A stretch of DNA of 64,000 nt from PALSA-607 sp963825425 (GCA_963825425.1 CAWGTF010000013.1:62001-126000); one strand, 5' to 3'. Shown: positions 49,175 to 59,605, counted from the stretch's first letter. The notes: generated from the sequence alone by a model not told the origin. A program made the numbers and translations.

Positions 49175-50461
49175 TCACGTCACTCTCGAACGCTCCGGAG
49201 CGAAGTCGAGATAGCGGCCCGACGTCGTGAGCTCACGTAACCGGCGCATCGCCTCGTGCACGTCGGCGAAGCTCGTCGTGAGTGCCGCCAGCCCGCACCG
49301 GATCAAGTCCGGCTCGCGATAGTCCGGCACCACGTGATCGTCGATAAGAGCACGGCATAGCTGGAATGCCGCGCGGTGCCGCAGCGAAACGTGGGATCCG
49401 CGAAGGTTAGCGTCTCGCGGGCTGGCGAGCTCAAAGCCAAGCGGCACCAGCCACGCGTCGCAGAGCTGGATCAAGTACGAGGTGAGCGCTATGCCCTTGG
49501 CGCGCAAAGCGTCGATGCCGGCGGCCGCCATCATCGTCACGCCGGCCTCGACCGACGTCAGTCCGACGATGTTCGGCGTGCCGGTCGCAAACCGATCGAT
49601 CGTCGGCACCGGATCGTAGGCCGCACCCATCGCAAACTGATCGCGTTGGCCGAACCAGCCCCAGATCGGCTGCCGCAACGTGGCCTGCAATTCCCTGCGC
49701 ACGTAGAGAAAAGCGGGCGCGCCTGGGCCGGCGTTGAGGTACTTGTAGGTGCAGCCCACAGCGAGATCGACGCCGTCTGCGTCGAGCGCTATCGGCACCG
49801 AGCCGACCGAGTGGCACAGATCCCACAGCACCAGGGCACCCGCGTCGTGCGCAGCACGCGTGATGCCGGCGACGTCGCTGATCGCCGACGACCGGTAGTC
49901 GACATGCGACAGGCACACCAGCGCTGTGTCAGATCCAAGATCCAGATCGGACGCCGAACAGCCGGCGAGTGGGTCGACGTCGACGTACTGCAGGCGAAGG
50001 CCACGAGCCGACGCAAGACCTTCGAGGACATACCTGTCGGTCGGGAAGTTCCCGGCTTCGGTGATGATCGTCCGGCGGTCGGGCCGCGCATCGAGCGCCG
50101 CTGCTGCGAGCTTGTACAGATTGACGGTCGTCGAATCACATACGAGCACCTGCCCGGCCGCTGCGCCGAGAAATTGCGCACCGAGCAGATCTCCCACGAG
50201 CGTAGGCAATTCGATCCATGGCGATCGGCCGGACCTCGATGGCTCACCCCACGACCCGACGCCCGCGGCCCAGTCGCGTGCGATGACATCGTTGATCGCA
50301 TCGAGTGCACCGATCGGCGGCCGGCCCAACGAGTTGCCGTCGAGGTAGATCAGCTGGTCGGCGTCCCGGCCCGGAAAGGGCAGCAACTGCTGGCGAAAAT
50401 CCCGAAGCGGATCGAGGTCATCGAGAACGTCGGCGTACGCGCGATCGGTGAGCTCGGGCAT
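49175..50461 (-). CDS. kynU: Kynureninase
   Basis: PLP enzyme cleaving kynurenine to anthranilate and alanine in tryptophan breakdown. Intact, 428 residues. YLDGNSLGRPP near the N-terminus, the PLP-lysine motif VGCTYKYLNAGPGAPAF, WGWFGQRDQFAMG and RGSHVSLRH are family hallmarks. No other kyn genes are adjacent. Confidence 0.95.
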   Translation of the reverse strand: MPELTDRAYADVLDDLDPLRDFRQQLLPFPGRDADQLIYLDGNSLGRPPIGALDAINDVIARDWAAGVGSWGEPSRSGRSPWIELPTLVGDLLGAQFLGAAAGQVLVCDSTTVNLYKLAAAALDARPDRRTIITEAGNFPTDRYVLEGLASARGLRLQYVDVDPLAGCSASDLDLGSDTALVCLSHVDYRSSAISDVAGITRAAHDAGALVLWDLCHSVGSVPIALDADGVDLAVGCTYKYLNAGPGAPAFLYVRRELQATLRQPIWGWFGQRDQFAMGAAYDPVPTIDRFATGTPNIVGLTSVEAGVTMMAAAGIDALRAKGIALTSYLIQLCDAWLVPLGFELASPRDANLRGSHVSLRHRAAFQLCRALIDDHVVPDYREPDLIRCGLAALTTSFADVHEAMRRLRELTTSGRYLDFAPERSRVT

Positions 50462-50470
50462 GAACTGCGC

Positions 50471-50769
50471 CTACTGCGCGGGCTGGTCGCCGCCGGACAG
50501 GACGTTCTCATAGATGTCTTTGCACTCAGGACACACCGGGAAGCGCTTGGGGTCGCGCGACGGGACCCACACCTTGCCGCACAAGCCGTGATCGGCGTAC
50601 CCATCACCGACGCCTCAACGATCTTGTCCTTGGGCGCGTAGTGAGCGAACCGTTCGTGATCGCCATCGCCGTTCGACAGCCGCGGCACCGGCCGAGCATC
50701 CGTTTCGGGCATCGTCAAAGTGCCAAGGCCGGGCACCTCGGTCTGGGGTAGTTGCTCGACGTCGCTCAT
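50471..50769 (-). CDS. DUF3039 protein (frameshifted)
   Basis: About 99 residues. It begins MSDVEQLPQTEVPGLGTL; the DUF3039 core RFAHYAPKDKIVEASVMGTP continues after a frame change near 50590 as LCGKVWVPSRDPKRFPVCPE and ends CKDIYENVLSGGDQPAQ at the TAG 50471-50473. Three cysteines (LCGK, VCPEC) suggest a small zinc ribbon. Function unknown, conserved in actinobacteria. Confidence 0.82.
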
Positions 50770-50786
50770 AGCGCAAAGCCTAACGT

Positions 50787-51389
50787 TCAGTTGTTCGTAG
50801 GGTCGGCTGGCATCGTGTGGAGCAGCGCAAGTTCGCCGCCCTGACGGCGTAGCACGCGCGACCACAGCGTCGCCGGGCTCGCGGTGAACGCGTCGTCTGG
50901 TTCGGCAGGAAGAACCAGCCAACCGCCCAGGCGAAGCTCGTGTTCGAGCTGGCCTGGGCCCCACCCGGCATAGCCGGCAAAAACGCGTAGGCCATCGAGC
51001 GCGTCGAGCAGATCGATGGGTTCGTTCTCCAGATCGACAGCACCGATCACGCCTGCGAGCGGCGTCCAACCGGGCATCACGTGCGCGGCGGCGGACCCGG
51101 ACCCGCCGAGGCCCTGACGCCGGATCCGGCCAAGGCACACAACGGCGTCCGGTGTAACCGGACCACCGACATGAACGACTGCAGGCTCGCTAAGGACGTC
51201 GGCCCACCCCGGCATCCCCGGAAGCGGGACGGCGTCACGGGTGGCGATGTCACTGGGCCGGTTGAGGACGACGCCGAGCGCGCCCTCATCGTCGTGGTCG
51301 AGGAGCAGGACAACGCTGCGGACGAAGTTGGGATCGTCAAGGGTTGGCGCCGCAACCAGGAGCGCACCGGCGAGCGAGGCATCGACCAT
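50787..51389 (-). CDS. YqgE/AlgH family protein
   Basis: Intact, 200 residues. LAGALLVAAPTLDDPNFVRS and GALGVVLNRPSD at the N-terminus and VFAGYAGWGPGQLEHELRLG in the second half are the family signature. No firm molecular function is established for the family. Start at the ATG 51389; the frame stays open upstream without homology. Confidence 0.9.
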   Translation of the reverse strand: MVDASLAGALLVAAPTLDDPNFVRSVVLLLDHDDEGALGVVLNRPSDIATRDAVPLPGMPGWADVLSEPAVVHVGGPVTPDAVVCLGRIRRQGLGGSGSAAAHVMPGWTPLAGVIGAVDLENEPIDLLDALDGLRVFAGYAGWGPGQLEHELRLGGWLVLPAEPDDAFTASPATLWSRVLRRQGGELALLHTMPADPTNN

Positions 51390-51435
51390 TGGTCCATCAT
51401 GCCGACCACATCGAGCTCGCGCACCTCGTGCCTTC

Positions 51436-52096
51436 TTAACCACGGCCACCAGCTGACGCCGATGCCCAGCGCGATGACGTGGCCCCACGACGTCATGTCG
51501 AGCCCGGTAGCAATCGGCCAGCCCAGGTAGGCCCAGCCGCCCACGACCCCGATCGCACGCACCCGCCGAGGCAACAGCCCTGCGGCAGCGCCGAGCATCG
51601 CAGCCACGCCGTAGCTGACACCGACGTCGAGTCGCGATGCGGCAGTCGCGGGCAACACCCCATAGTGGACGCCGAGAGCAACCGAACCCTCCGTGAGCAG
51701 CGTCGCGCCGACGTGGCCGGACGCGAAGATCGCCACGACCCGGCGGGTCCCGAGACGCCGTTCGAGCACCATGGCCACGATGCCGAGAACGAGGACCGCC
51801 AGCGCGCAATCGACAATGCCGTCGACCCACAGCGCGCTGGTGATGAGCACGAAGATCGGCTGCTTCGACAGGTGTTCGACGTCGGTGCTCGAGATCGCCA
51901 AGACCGCGTCGTGATGGCCGGTGTCGAGCAAGCTGAGCACGATGCTGCCGGCCCCAAGCACGGCCACGTAGACAAGTGCGAACGGGGTGGTGCGCCAGGT
52001 CGGAAGCCACTGTGCCGGCATCCACCGTGTCGAAAGCCACCGCGGAGGGACCGGCCGCAGGGCTTGAGAAGGCGTCAAGGTCGACAACGACACCAT
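51436..52096 (-). CDS. Rhomboid-like membrane protein
   Basis: Membrane protein of about 220 residues starting MVSLSTLTPS, with GGGAGG five bases before the ATG. About six hydrophobic segments are seen, among them ALVYVAVLGAGSIVLSLL, VVAIFASGHVGATLLTEG and VSYGVAAMLGAAAGLLP. A candidate catalytic serine (DVGVSYG) and histidine (TSWGHVIALG) match the order in rhomboid proteases, but the motif is not the classic GASG. The frame as read stays open to 51077, inside yqgE; a one-base correction would end it at the TAA 51436-51438, which I use. Confidence 0.7.
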
Positions 52097-52212
52097 CGCA
52101 ACCTCCCTGGCGTCGCCGGCGACCCGTTCGGTAAGAGTCTGCCCCGCACTGCTGGGAACAAGCTGAACAACCGTCAACCGTCGGCTGTCTGTTCCCGATT
52201 CGTTCGAATCGC

Positions 52213-52947
52213 TTACCGGCGTCCGCGCACGGTGGCGAGCCGCTCGGCCCGCAGTGCATCGACAGTCTGCCTGCGCCCAGGGCGGCAATGGCGAACCGAC
52301 CGCCCACGACAGCAGCAGGTCGGCCAGTTCTGGATTGCGCGCGAGGCCGGGGCCGTGCAAGTAGGTGCCGATGACGTGCGCCTGCACCGCACCCTCAAAT
52401 TGACTGCTGGCGTCACCGGTGCCGTTGCCGACCCCGACCTCGACGCGAGCAAGTGGCTGCGCGTCACGACCCAGGTGGGTCGCGCCCGCATGGTTCTCGT
52501 AACCGGTCAAGGGCTGCTCGAGACCAGGCGTACATGGCACCGCGAGGAGCTCTCCGACCGCACGCTTCGGTAGCCGGTCGGTCGACACGTCGAGCAGGTC
52601 GACGCCTGGCTCGGGCACACCGTCGGATCCCGGAAAGACCGAGCCGAGCAACTGGTAGCCGGCACACACGCCGAACACCACAGCCCCCTTCGCGGCGGCC
52701 CGTGCGAGCCCACCGTCGGCCCGCAACGCCCGGGCGGCGGCGACCTGGGCGTCGTCCTCACCGCCACCGAGCATGTACAGATCGGCGTCGTCGGGCACCG
52801 GCTCCCCGGCGTCCAACTCGATGGCCTCGACGTCGAAGCCGCGTGCCTTCGCACGCATCGCGAGAACCCGCAGGTTGCCGCCGTCGCCGTAGGTCCCGAG
52901 CAGCACCGGATAGATCGAGACGAGGCGCAGTCGCGACTCAGCCGGCA
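52213..52947 (-). CDS. gatD: Lipid II isoglutaminyl synthase, glutaminase subunit GatD (frameshifted at end)
   Basis: Class I glutamine amidotransferase (CobQ-like) that supplies ammonia to MurT for amidation of D-glutamate in lipid II. The N-terminus is RLVSIYPVLLGTYGDGGNLR; the nucleophile cysteine is in FGVCAGYQLLG and the histidine in GTYLHGPGLARNPELAD. A frame change near 52285 precedes the true end TVDALRAERLATVRGRR at 52213. It overlaps the murT end by ten bases. Confidence 0.93.
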
Positions 52948-54210
52948 TCGTCGGCACCTCCCCCGCGGCGCAGCAACTCTCGGAACGCGGTGTACGTGCC
53001 GACGGCGTCGAGAGCGGGCCGGCCGGGCAGCCCGGCCTCGAACGGCAGCCCACCGCTGACCCACGGATCGGCGACTGTCGTGTGCGACACCTCGGCGTAC
53101 ATCAGCCGGACGGCGAGGTCGTGCCGCCGGTCGCCGGTCGCGATGACTTCGCGGTCGGCAAGCCGCTCGAACGGCACGTCCCAAAGCCACGAAGGATCCT
53201 TGCCGTCGGCCGCCCGCGCGTTGATCGCGATCACCACCGGCGCCGGCGCAGGTGCGAGCATCGCGAACATCTCCGACCATCCGGCCGGGTTCTTTCCGAG
53301 CAGCAACCGCACCTGACGGCCGCCGAGCGACACGGTTTGATAGCGACCACCGACAGACGCAACCGTGCGCATGGCCGGCAGCGAGACCGACGGCGGGACA
53401 CCCAGCAGGTCGGCGGCGACGACGGCCATCGCGGCGTTCGCCTGGTTGGCGGCTCCGGGTAACTGCAGGTCGAGTGCGTAGCGCGCGGCGTCCGGGCCGA
53501 CAAGTTCGCCGCCTGGCTCAATCGACCAGCTGACTTCTGGTCGCCGGAAGCCGCAGGTACAACTCCAGTCACCAACGCCGTCGCGGCGCAAGATCGAACC
53601 ACACGCCGGACACACGGCGGAGTCTGCCGTCCAACGCTGGCCGACGGAGACCCACGTGACGTCAGGGATCACGCTGGCCGCCCACACGATGTGCGGATCG
53701 TCGGCGTTGGCAACCGCCGAAAGTCCTTCAGTGGCAGCGAAAACGGTGCGCCACCGCCGTGCGACCATCGCCACCTCACCGACCCGGTCGAGTTGGTCGC
53801 GGGTCAGGTTGCCCAACACGAGCAACGGCTTGTCGGTGCCCGGCAAGAGGCTCTGGCAGGAAGGTCTCATCGGCCTCGAGCACGGCAAGTGCATCAGCCG
53901 GGACGCCGACCGGCGGGCGGGCCAGCGCTGCGACGATGCCGGCCGGCATGTTCGCACCCGAGGCGTTCGTCACCACTGGCCGCGCTGCGCGCAACGCGGC
54001 CGCGAGCAGCTTGGTCGTCGTGGTCTTGCCGTTCGTCGCAGACACGAAGACGACGCGACGACCATCGACGAGCAGCCGGAATGCCTCGGGACACGCGACA
54101 GTGATGACGCGGCCGCCGATGACGAGGCCGTCACCGCGGCCCAGAGACTTCGAGAGGCCGCCGGCGACCCGGCCAAGGCCGATTGCCGTCCGCAACCGAA
54201 GGGAGCTCAG
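52938..54210 (-). CDS. murT: Lipid II isoglutaminyl synthase, Mur-ligase subunit MurT (frameshifted)
   Basis: Mur-ligase-type ATPase that activates the D-Glu carboxylate of lipid II. ATP loop VSATNGKTTTTKLLAAAL, VLEADETFLPE and VLGNLTRDQLDRVGEV are Mur-ligase motifs; a four-cysteine zinc ribbon follows (CPACGSILRR, then WSCTCGF); the C-terminal DUF1727 domain contains LLLGKNPAGWSEM. One frame change near 53860. The start is ambiguous: a TTG at 54195, or a CTG at 54210 directly after the TAA of the upstream gene (product LSSLRLRTAIGLG), which fits homologues better. Confidence 0.93.
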
Positions 54211-54498
54211 TTAGCGCACCGCTTCGCTGTCGACGAGTGACCGCTTGGCCTTGGCTTGCCGCCGCTCAACCCGCGCCGTCACGTCGGCCATCGCATGCGT
54301 GACGCCGCCGAGGACGGTGCCGGCAGCAACAACCCCGACGCCGATCCAGAACACCACCGGGTTCGCGGCGATCAGGCCGATGCCTGCCACCAGGAATCCG
54401 GCGCAGACCAGGAACACCACGACCCACGACACCGGTCGCGCCGGGATGTGACCGAAGTGTTCGTCGACCCCGAGATCGTCCAGGGGTTTGTCAGCCAT
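54211..54498 (-). CDS. HGxxPAAW-type two-helix membrane protein
   Basis: Intact, 95 residues. FGHIPARPVSWVVVFLVCAG carries a variant of the HGxxPAAW motif at the first of two transmembrane helices; the second is VVFWIGVGVVAAGTVLGGV. The basic C-terminal tail is cytoplasmic. Common in actinobacteria, function unknown. Its TAA touches the likely murT start. Confidence 0.75.
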   Translation of the reverse strand: MADKPLDDLGVDEHFGHIPARPVSWVVVFLVCAGFLVAGIGLIAANPVVFWIGVGVVAAGTVLGGVTHAMADVTARVERRQAKAKRSLVDSEAVR

Positions 54499-54566
54499 GC
54501 GGGCGATCTCCTTGCTGGAAGCGTGGCGGTCGTCGGCACCATCATCGCGCCGCGACCCGGTGGGCG

Positions 54567-54820
54567 TCATGGCCGGGTGTCGACTTCGCCTTCGGGCTTG
54601 CCGGGCGCGGCGTTGGCCGGCCAACCGAAGGTATCGCCGCGATGCCGCGGGTCGCTGGGACAGTTGCACGCCGGGCAGCAGCTTGCCCAGTGGTTCGGCC
54701 GGTACCGGCACCGACGTACTGACCGGCGGCGCCCCGGGAATTGCCGGGACGGCGCCGTCAGCTACGGCTGGTGCAAGGCTCGGCGCGCCCACCAGGCGGC
54801 AGCGGGTTGACTTCGCTCAT
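54567..54820 (-). CDS. Small Pro/Ala-rich hypothetical protein (frameshifted)
   Basis: A protein of about 84 residues can be pieced together: MSEVNPLPPGG from the ATG at 54820, then APSLAPAVADGAVPAIPGAP and LGKLLPGVQLSQRPAASR, then DTFGWPANAAPGKPEGEVD ending at a TGA (54567-54569), using frame changes near 54780 and 54640. It is low in complexity, with no membrane segment and no recognised family. It lies between the sigma factor and the HGxxPAAW gene. Confidence 0.4.
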
Positions 54821-54845
54821 GCCCCATTGGATACCAGATCGACGG

Positions 54846-55938
54846 TCAGCTCGCCCAATCGAGCAGCGAGTCGGGCCGGTCGGGCTCCCGCAGCTTCGCG
54901 AGCGCCTCCTTCTCGATCTGCCGGATCCGCTCACGAGTAAGACCGACGTCGCGGCCGATCTCGTCGAGCGTGTGCGGCCGACCCTCGGCGAGCCCGAAGC
55001 GCAGCGCAAGCACCCGCGCCTCCCGCGGCTCGAGACCGGCAAGTGCACGGTGCACCGTCTCGATCATGGTCTGGTACTCCAGAGCGTCGGACGCGGCAGG
55101 CGCCTCGAAGTCCTCGATGAGGTCACCGAGCCTGGTGTCTTCGTCGTCACCGACCGGGTTGTCGAGACTGACCGGCTGCCGCGCGTTGCGCAGCATCTCC
55201 TCGATTTGCTCGGGAGTGCGGTCGAGCTCGGTCGCCAAGCTCCTCGGGAGTGGGTTCGCGGCCAAACCGCTGATGCATGTCGCGCTGCAGCCGGCCGAGC
55301 TTGTTGAGCTGCTCGACGACGTGTACAGGCAGCCGGATCGTGCGGGCCTGGTCGGCGAGCGCTCGAGTGATCGCCTGGCGGATCCACCACATGGCGTACG
55401 TCGAGAACTTGTAGCCCTTGGTGTAGTCGAACTTCTCGACCGCCCGAATCAGGCCGAGGTTGCCCTCCTGGACGACGTCAAGGAACGACATGCCCCGGTT
55501 GGAATAGCGCTTCGCGACCGACACGACCAGCCGCAGGTTGGCCTCGAGCATGTGCGCCTTCGCAAGCGCGCCGTCGGCCGCGATCGCCTCGAGGTCGCGC
55601 CGCTGGCGAGCCGTGAGCTTTCCGGCGAGCTTGTGCTCGGCGTAGACGCCGGCTTCGATCCGCTTCGACAGCTCGACTTCCTGCTCTGCGTCGAGCAGCG
55701 CCGTCCGGCCGATTTCGTTGAGGTAGTTGCGGACCGGATCGGCCGACACGCCAGGCTCGTCGGAGTCCAGATCCGGCTCGTCAGTCAGTTCCAGTTCATT
55801 GAGATTGGGGGTGCCGGCGTCTACCGCGAGCTCGGCCTCGTCACGAGCGACCTGAGGGTCGTTCGTGATCGGCTCGGTGGCCGAGGGCTCGGTCGCGGTT
55901 CGCTGGCGGTCACGCGTGGTGATGGCTGTCTCCTTCAT
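54846..55938 (-). CDS. Principal-type RNA polymerase sigma factor, SigA/SigB group (frameshifted)
   Basis: Sigma-70 family, group 1 or 2. Region 1.2 is DPVRNYLNEIGRTALLD, region 2 holds FLDVVQEGNLGLIRAVEKFD and STYAMWWIRQAITRA, region 3 IRLPVHVVEQLNKL, and region 4.2 TLDEIGRDVGLTRERIRQIE. One frame change near 55245. About 364 residues from the ATG at 55938; the short acidic N-terminus favours a SigB/HrdB-like factor rather than a long SigA. The frame is open upstream for 55 codons through the GTGCYTGCAC repeats, so a longer start is possible. Confidence 0.9.
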
Positions 55939-55940
55939 AG

Positions 55941-55986
55941 GTGCTTGCACCTCATAGGTGCCTGCACTGCGTACAGGTGCTTGCAC
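55941..55986. repeat. Three tandem GTGCYTGCAC palindromic repeats in sigma-factor leader
   Basis: GTGCTTGCAC (55941-55950), GTGCCTGCAC (55958-55967) and GTGCTTGCAC (55977-55986) recur at 17- and 19-base spacing just upstream of the sigma-factor ATG. Each is an inverted repeat GTGC-N2-GCAC; flanks such as CATAGG and GCRTACA are also partly repeated. Confidence 0.75.
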
Positions 55987-56153
55987 TGCATACAACGTTT
56001 GACGCCCGGCGATGTTCCTGCTGGCACGCTGGCGGAACGGGGAATTACCGACAATCCGGGCATTGGCTTGCAGTGCTTCTACCCGATCCGACGCTCGGAT
56101 CACCCAAATGGTTCGCAGGAACGCCAGTCAGGCGGTCAAGACGTGCTGCGCTG

Positions 56154-57180
56154 CTAGGAGGTGCTGGGCCCGACCCACAGGTTGATGCCGCCCTCGACCG
56201 CGTATCGGTCGATCTCGGCCAGCTCATCGGGGGTGAAGTCGCGATTCCCGAGCGCGCCCACGTTCTGCTCGAGCTGCGCCACGCTGCTTGCCCCGATCAG
56301 AACCGACGTCACCCGCTGGTCGCGCAAAGCCCACGCGAGCGCGAGCTGGGCCAGCGTCTGACCACGTCGCTCGGCCAGTTTGTGCAGCGCCCTGACGTGC
56401 GTCATGTTCTGGTCGTTCAACAGCGACGGATCGAGCGACTTGTTTTGCGACACGCGCGAGTCTGGCGGGACGCCGTCGAGGTAGCGGTCGGTGAGCATGC
56501 CCTGCGCAAGCGGCGAGAAGGCGATGCACCCGACGCCATTGCGGCCGAGCACATCGAGCAGGTCCTCCTCGATCCAGCGATTGAGCATGGAGTACGAGGG
56601 CTGGTGGATGAGCAGCGGGCGTGCCGAGGTCGCGCAGGATCGCGATGGCCTCTTCGGTGCGGCGGCCCGAGTACGAAGAAATGCCTGCGTAGAGGGCCTT
56701 CCCCTGACGGACGGCGGTGTCGAGCGCGCCGAGCGACTCCTCCATCGGAGTGTCTGGATCGAAGCGGTGGTGGTAGAAGATGTCGACGTAGTCCAGACCC
56801 AAACGCGACAGACTCTGGTCGAGGCTGGCGAGCAGGTACTTGCGCGAGCCTCGGTCGCCGTACGGGCCGGGCCACATGTCCCAACCAGCTTTGCTCGAGA
56901 TGATGAGTTCGTCGCGGTAGGGCTTGAAGTCCTCGGCGAACAACCTGCCGAAGTTCGCCTCGGCGGCTCCGTACGGCGGCCCGTAGTTGTTCGCGAGGTC
57001 GAAGTGGGTGATCCCCAGATCGAACGCCCTGCGCAGGATCTCGCGCTGGGTTTCGGCCGGCTTGTCGTCACCGAAGTTGTGCCACAGCCCGAGCGATATC
57101 GCTGGTAGGTCGATCCCGCTACGACCACAGCGCCGATAGGTCATCTGGTCGTAGCGGGCCTCGGCAGCGTGGTAGGTCAA
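56154..57180 (-). CDS. Aldo/keto reductase, YghZ/GPR-like (frameshifted)
   Basis: NADPH-dependent reductase of small aldehydes. The start MTYHAAEARYDQMTYRRCG is typical of the L-glyceraldehyde-3-phosphate reductase subgroup. The catalytic tetrad is visible: Asp and Tyr in HFDLANNYGPPYG, Lys in IISSKAGWDMWPG, His in DIFYHHRFDPD. ALYAGISSYSG and VLIGASSVAQLEQN are also conserved. One frame change near 56620. About 340 residues. Confidence 0.92.
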
Positions 57181-57195
57181 GACGCGCTCCCTTGA

Positions 57196-59526
57196 TTACA
57201 TCCGAACGGCGGTGACGCCGCTCAGGGTACCGATCAGCACCATGGCGCCCGACAAGCTGGGTGACGCGAAATGCGGCAGCGACCCGACCGAGATCCGACC
57301 CACGGTCGCGCCCGGACGCCGCGTTGAGCGCGACCAGGGAGCCCGACCCATCGGTCGTGTACACCGTGCCAGACGCGACCACTGGCGGTCCGGTCAGGTC
57401 CGACGCCGCGTGCCACGCGATCGTCATGGCGTTGCCAGAAACGGAAAGCGCACGGATGCCGTCGGTGCATGGCAAGTAGGCCGTGTTACCCGAGACTGAT
57501 GCCCCGCCGAAGGCCTGGCAGACGCTGCCGAGCTGCGTCACTTGCCCGCCGATTCCGCCGAGGTGACTCGGGTTGAGCAGGTAGGCCGTCCCGCGCTTGC
57601 CTGCGATCAAGCACCTTGCCACCGACAAGAATCGGTGACATCGAGCCCAGGTCGAGGTCGTTGTTGTTGTCGTCCGCCCACGTGCTCGGGGCGAAGTAGT
57701 CGAGCCGGCCAAGCGTCGGCGAGAGCCGCGTCACCGAATCCGACCCGTCGAACGTCGTGTTCGACGCACCGTTCCCAGCGGCGACGAGGATCGTGCCGTC
57801 GGTGTCTTCGACCGGTCCCGCAGTCGCCCAGATGCCGCCTTCGCGAGTGGTCGGCACGGCCCAGCCAATCGGCGTCCCGCTGCCGTCGCTTGCGACCGAG
57901 ACAACCTGGCCGATGTAGCTGGCGCAGTCGCCCTCCAGACCGCCGTACGCGACGTACACGCGGCCGTTCGCGACCAAGATAGCCGCGCGCTGCTGGCTCG
58001 CGATCGCGGTGCCCGACAACGGGTCGAGTGTGCGATGGAACGCGATCGTGCCGGTCGCGAGGCTCACGCCGGCCAGCATGTGATGGCCGCCCGCGGTTTC
58101 AGCGACGGCAAGAACGAGTCCGTCACTTGGGTCGTACGCCGGAGTGCCGGTGATGCCGAGGGGGTCGATGTTGCCGCACGGAAGCTGCGATTGCGCGATG
58201 GGGTCAGCGATGTGCGCGCGCCAAAGAACAGCCCCGGTCGACAGCGACAGCCCGTACAGCGAGCCGCCCTCTGTCGCGGCGACGACGGTCGTCCCGAGCA
58301 CGATCGGTTGGCCGTACACCGCGCCGTCCAAAGACGCTTTCCAGCCTGCGGAGAAACCGGTGAATGCCGGCGTCGCCGTTGTGAATCCGGTGCGTTGCGC
58401 ATCGTGGTGATACGTCGGCCAGTCGGTCGCGCCGCCGACGACCGGCGCCGGTGGCGAGGTCGGCGGGTTACCCGAGCTGAGCCCCGACTCGACCGCGGCG
58501 GTGATGGCACTCGTGCCACCGAGCACCACCGCGCTGGGTGCCGCGAGCGACTGGATCGTCTGCCACGTCTGCGGCGTGATGTACGACGACGGCGCTAATA
58601 GCAGCGGCCGATCGCTCTTCCCGGCCCACGCGGCACCGGCAAGTGCGTCAGGGAAGTCGAGACCGGTCGCGAGCAACACGCCGTTGCTCGCCGTCGTCCC
58701 GCCGTTGACTGCTACGAGCACGGACGCGACAGCGTCGGCGGTCTGGTAGCGGTCGGGGCCTTGCAGGCGCGACAGTGCCGCTCCACCAGCGGCTGACACT
58801 GCATCCGCCGCAACCTGATTGCTGACCGCGTTCGTCCCACCCAGCACGACGATCGCCGACGGATGCAGCCTGATGATCTCGTTCGCCGTCTCAGCGGGCA
58901 TCGTTGTCGGATCGGTGAGCAACAGCGGACCACCAGCGACCGCAGCGAGTGCGGCACCGGCTAGTGCGTCGGGGAAGTTCGTGCCGGTGGCGAGGTACAC
59001 GTTGGTCGCCCCGCTCGGATACGTCGCATGCGAGATCGCGACGGCGGTCGCGTAACGATCGCTGCCCTGCCAGCGCACAACGGTTGTGCCGTGTGCCGCA
59101 ACCTGTTGCGCGACCGCGGCGCTCAGCGCCGAGGTACCTCCGAGCAGCGCAACCTGGGCGGGCTTGAGGCGATCGATCTCAGCAGCGGCCGCAGCCGACA
59201 ACGAACCGCTCGCAGTCAAAAGCAGCGGGACGCCGAGGTGCCCCGCTGCTGCCGAACCGGCCACCGCATCGGGGAAGGTAGCAGCCGGTCGCCAGTAGCA
59301 AGGTGCTGTTGGCCGGCAGCGCGTCGGGCCAACCCGCATCGGCGATTGCAGCGGCCGTGGCGTAACGGTCGGCGCCGGAGACCCGAGTGACGGCCAGACC
59401 TGTTGCGCCTGCAGCGGTCGGCACACTCGTCGAGACCGCGACGAGTGGCGTGCCCAACGCGAGCGCGGCCAGCGCGGTTATCCACTGAACACGGCGGGGG
59501 TGGCGGTCCGGACGCAAGACTTTCAC
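57196..59526 (-). CDS. Secreted CWB2-repeat / PQQ-like beta-propeller fusion (frameshifted)
   Basis: Large exported protein, about 775 residues. From the GTG at 59526 (GAGGGG upstream) a signal peptide (WITALAALALGTPLVAVS) leads to cell-wall-binding repeat 2 modules, each starting with a (G/P)DRY motif (VSGADRYATAAAIA, WQGSDRYATAVAIS, LQGPDRYQTADAVA) and holding FPDALAGAA-type segments. From about residue 350 a PQQ-like beta-propeller follows: DWPTYHHDAQRTGFT, GSLYGLSLSTGAVLWRAHI, GGIWATAGPVEDTDGTILVA and KRGTAYLLNPSHLGG. Frame changes near 59280, 57605 and 57310; the end reads MVLIGTLSGVTAVRM. The propeller probably binds or displays a ligand at the wall; activity is unknown. Confidence 0.85.
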
Positions 59527-59550
59527 GCATGAGCGCCCCTCAAGTTTGGT

Positions 59551-59605
59551 CAACCTCAGCGTCCGTTGAACCTCAGCGTCCGTTGAACCTCAGCGTCCCT
59601 TCAAC
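59551..59605. repeat. 17-bp tandem repeat, about 3.2 copies
   Basis: Three head-to-tail copies of AACCTCAGCGTCCGTTG (the third varies at its end) plus a partial fourth, starting at 59552, fill the gap between the phosphopantetheinyl transferase stop and the CWB2-propeller start. It could be slippage DNA or a regulator array for the downstream minus-strand gene. Confidence 0.8.

Noticed and set aside
51077..53053. One long minus-strand frame of 658 codons covering gatD, the rhomboid-like gene and part of yqgE
   Set aside because: It joins three unrelated families through linker sequence without homology; gatD has a proper end in another frame (52213), and the rhomboid-like gene has its own ribosome-binding site and start at 52096.
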